Assembly: GCA_010028775.1 (NCBI GenBank)
Contig: RHAF01000005.1
Location: forward strand, 1-27,077
Reading direction: 5' to 3'
DNA from: Verrucomicrobiota bacterium
Lineage (GTDB): Bacteria > Verrucomicrobiota > Verrucomicrobiia > Methylacidiphilales > Verrucolacustridaceae
DNA length: 27,077 nucleotides
A program made the translations under genes and the position numbers. Shown piece after piece: positions 25,095 to 27,077 of this stretch; the stretch's first letter is position 1, and every line of letters begins with the position of its first letter. Under the pieces are notes generated by a model. The model had not been told where the DNA came from. It made no database searches and worked only from the letters and a program-made list of their open reading frames with translations.

Positions 25095-25789
25095 CCCAGC
25101 AAAGCGGCCCAGGATCTCCACATGATGCGGGCGAGTTCCTCCACGGGGTCTGCATACTCGGATGTGTCCTCCAAGATCTGGGCTGGCTCAACCCCGGTCG
25201 CCGCCAACTCTTTGCGCGATCCAGCGACCATCTCATCCACCATCGCCGCGTTCATTTCCAGATGCGGAACCAGTCCGTAAGCCTTCTTTCCCACCCGGAA
25301 CCCCGCGCAGGCACATTTGTCCGTCCCCAAAAGATGGGCCGTCCCCGCGGGGAGTTCGAAATAATCCCCATGCCACATCAGAGCAAAGAAGTTTTCCGGA
25401 AGCCGGCGCAAAACGGGATCCTTGAAAGCCTCGGGCATTTTGCGCACCCCCACCCATCCGATTTCCTTGGTTCCGGGCCTCACCTCAACACCCACCGCCG
25501 ATGCCAGAAGCTGGGCCCCCAGGCAGATTCCCAAAATGGGCTTCTCCTCCTTAAGGAACATCTTGAGAAGCGAGATCTCCTCTTTGAGGTGGGGAACTTT
25601 CCCCTGATCATAAACCCCCATCGACCCCCCCATGACCACGATCCCACCCCAAGCCTCGGCAGAGCGCGGAACACTCTCTCCCCGGTCGATCCTTAGAAGA
25701 TGAACCCCATGCCCTGATTTTTTCACCTCTTCAAAAATCGTCCCCGGGCCCTCGGCGGCCTGATGTTGGATGAAAAGCACTTCGGGCAC
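25091..25789 (-). CDS. Class I glutamine amidotransferase (GMP synthase-like)
   Basis: 232 residues, one stand-alone GATase1 domain. Nucleophile elbow GICLGAQ (Cys 89), oxyanion segment VVMGGSMGVYD, and LVPHLEMN with His 176 and Glu 178 in the spacing of the catalytic triad. Related proteins include the GuaA amidotransferase-like and gamma-glutamyl hydrolase-like groups. No synthetase domain is attached, so the ammonia acceptor is unknown; it may instead hydrolyse a gamma-glutamyl compound. The gene follows fcl by 74 bp on the minus strand but has no obvious link to sugar metabolism. The ATG at 25789 is consistent with the beginning VLFIQHQ. Confidence 0.88.
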   Translation of the reverse strand: MPEVLFIQHQAAEGPGTIFEEVKKSGHGVHLLRIDRGESVPRSAEAWGGIVVMGGSMGVYDQGKVPHLKEEISLLKMFLKEEKPILGICLGAQLLASAVGVEVRPGTKEIGWVGVRKMPEAFKDPVLRRLPENFFALMWHGDYFELPAGTAHLLGTDKCACAGFRVGKKAYGLVPHLEMNAAMVDEMVAGSRKELAATGVEPAQILEDTSEYADPVEELARIMWRSWAALLG

Positions 25790-25863
25790 CCGAAAACGAT
25801 CCGCAATTCAGGAAATCTCCGCAACTCCCTTTCTTCAGCGGATCCGAACAATTTTGAACAAGG

Positions 25864-26793
25864 TTAAATTTTGGCCTCCGGGGCGTTACGCAAAAACCAG
25901 TCGTAGGTGCGGGAGATGCCGTCCTCGAGTGAAATGGACGGTTTCCACCCCAAGCCATGAATTTTCTGCACATCCAAGAGTTTTCTCGGAGTACCGTCCG
26001 GCTTGCTTGTATCCCAGGACAGATTGCCCCCATACCCAACCGCCTTCATGACCGTCTCCGCCAATTCCAGAATGCTTAGATCATGGCCCACCCCGACATT
26101 CACGATCTCCCGGCCATCGTAACGTGCCATCAACGTCAACAAGCCGTGGGCCAGATCATCCACGTGCAACCATTCCCTTCGAGGTGATCCCGTCCCCCAC
26201 AAAACCACCTCCTTCTCACCTCTCACCTTGGCCCGGTGAAATTTTGTGATCATGCCCGGTAATGCATGGGAGCTTTGGGGATTAAAGTTATCACCCGGTC
26301 CATACAAATTGGTCGGCATGGCCGAGATGGCGCTTTTCCCATATTCGTCCCGATACGCTTGGGCTAACCGAACCCCCGCAATTTTGGCCAAGGCATACGC
26401 ATCGTTGGTCGGCTCCAACGGCCCGCTCAACAAGCAATCTTCCCGAATCGGTTGGGGGGCGTGCTTGGGATAGATACAGGAACTGCCGAGAAAAAGAAAT
26501 TTTTGACAGCCGTTCCGGAAGGCTGATTCCATGAGGTTGTTTTGGATCCGGGTGTTCTCCAGAAGGAACTCCACCGGCCGACGGGAATTCTCCAGAATTC
26601 CCCCAACCCGCGCGGCGGCGTCGATCACCTGATCCGGCTTTTCGTGGGCAAACCACCTCTCCACCGCCAAAGGATCGGTTAAATCCAACTCCTGTCGGCT
26701 GCGGGTCAAGATTTCGTCGCACCCCGCCTTTTGCAGGGCCCGTAGAACTGCCGACCCAACCATCCCGCGGTGTCCGGCCACAAAGATTTTCAT
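25864..26793 (-). CDS. fcl: GDP-L-fucose synthase
   Basis: 309 residues. Bifunctional epimerase/reductase that makes GDP-L-fucose from GDP-4-keto-6-deoxymannose. N-terminal VAGHRGMVGSAVLRAL (NADP-binding), AARVGGILEN, FLGSSCIYPKHAPQPI with catalytic Ser, and YALAKIAG (Tyr 133, Lys 137); LYGPGDNFNPQSSHALPG is characteristic of Fcl/WcaG. It lies 6 bp downstream of the GDP-mannose dehydratase gene, which makes its substrate, so the two form an operon. Length equals family (310-320). Together they supply fucose for surface glycans. Confidence 0.96.
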   Translation of the reverse strand: MKIFVAGHRGMVGSAVLRALQKAGCDEILTRSRQELDLTDPLAVERWFAHEKPDQVIDAAARVGGILENSRRPVEFLLENTRIQNNLMESAFRNGCQKFLFLGSSCIYPKHAPQPIREDCLLSGPLEPTNDAYALAKIAGVRLAQAYRDEYGKSAISAMPTNLYGPGDNFNPQSSHALPGMITKFHRAKVRGEKEVVLWGTGSPRREWLHVDDLAHGLLTLMARYDGREIVNVGVGHDLSILELAETVMKAVGYGGNLSWDTSKPDGTPRKLLDVQKIHGLGWKPSISLEDGISRTYDWFLRNAPEAKI

Positions 26794-26799
26794 ATATTT

Positions 26800-27077
26800 T
26801 TATTCGCGGATCCGCTGGCCCGCCCGCTCTTCAGCCAACAGCAGGATATCCGCATCCACCATGATCTCCGCCAGCTGCTTGAACTTCACCTTCGGTTCCC
26901 ATCCCAGTTTTTTCTTCGCCTTGCTGGCGTCGCCGATCAGCAGATCCACCTCGGCCGGTCGCAGATACCTCTCGTCAAAGGCCACATGTTTTTTTGGATC
27001 CAGCCCCGCCCGGGCAAAGGCCACCTCCAGAAACTCCTGTACCGTGTGGGTCTCCCCCGTCGCCACCACATAGTCAT
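26800..27077 (-). CDS. gmd: GDP-mannose 4,6-dehydratase, C-terminal end (cut by window)
   Basis: The last about 92 residues; the frame stays open to the window edge and the start lies beyond it. DYVVATGETHTVQEFLEVAF, the VAFDERYLRPAEVDLLIGDA segment and KKLGWEPKVKFKQLAEIMVD match the Gmd C-terminus closely. The enzyme dehydrates GDP-mannose, the first step to GDP-fucose, and the product passes to Fcl encoded 6 bp downstream. The catalytic Tyr-Lys region is outside the window, so activity cannot be judged. Confidence 0.94.
   Translation of the reverse strand, partial: DYVVATGETHTVQEFLEVAFARAGLDPKKHVAFDERYLRPAEVDLLIGDASKAKKKLGWEPKVKFKQLAEIMVDADILLLAEERAGQRIRE

Noticed and set aside
1..27077. 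CRISPR array, insertion sequence, prophage or defence island
   Set aside because: No spaced repeats, transposase, integrase, terminal inverted repeats or nuclease/helicase gene sets were seen; the gene content is chromosomal housekeeping and envelope functions.

Overview
The window reads as ordinary chromosomal DNA of a fairly GC-rich Gram-negative bacterium: roughly 57% GC by eye, densely packed, many 1-11 bp overlaps between genes. Inner- and outer-membrane machinery (RND exporter, TonB/ExbB/ExbD, beta-barrel protein, periplasmic FKBP) shows a diderm cell. The pilin-like protein with an FTLVELLVV signature, the single-domain Hanks kinase, the CPFVKKHY-type exported redoxin and the scarcity of Shine-Dalgarno sequences suggest a member of the PVC group, most likely Verrucomicrobiota. 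This is inference, because no rRNA or marker phylogeny is available in the window.

Layout. 1-2130: C-terminal two thirds of an RND efflux pump. 2156-4411: TonB-like, ExbB and ExbD genes. 4426-6217: peptide deformylase and an amidohydrolase. 6262-9444: biotin genes bioF-bioA-bioD. 9434-12719 (minus): UDP-glucuronate decarboxylase, CtpA protease and tsaD. 12781-13638: Ser/Thr kinase, meeting a minus-strand pilin-like gene (13635-14276). 14288-15319: queA. 15326-18107 (minus): FKBP, outer-membrane barrel and an unknown exported protein. 18127-20755: rpsO-pnp. 20771-22094: peroxiredoxin and exported redoxin. 22181-23475: Sel1-repeat protein and membrane protein. 23605-25094: unknown small protein and a MGDG-synthase-type glycosyltransferase. 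25091-27077 (minus): glutamine amidotransferase, GDP-fucose synthase and partial GDP-mannose dehydratase.

How they fit together. Energy-coupled envelope transport (RND, TonB-ExbBD) sits at the left. UDP-xylose and GDP-fucose synthesis genes at two places point to surface polysaccharide, and the glycosyltransferase points to glycolipid synthesis. The other genes are housekeeping functions: N-terminal deformylation, biotin, t6A and queuosine tRNA modification, RNA turnover and peroxide defence.

The most striking anomaly is in pnp. A perfect 38-bp tandem duplication (19574-19611 and 19612-19649) shifts the frame in the middle of polynucleotide phosphorylase. Deleting one copy restores an intact 704-codon gene of normal family length. 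It may be a real mutation, a reversible slippage switch or an assembly error. I found no CRISPR array, tRNA, rRNA, insertion sequence, phage or recognisable defence system, and no clearly new multi-gene system. The least explained loci are the Sel1/membrane pair, the 127-aa protein coupled to the glycosyltransferase, and the exported protein divergent from rpsO.
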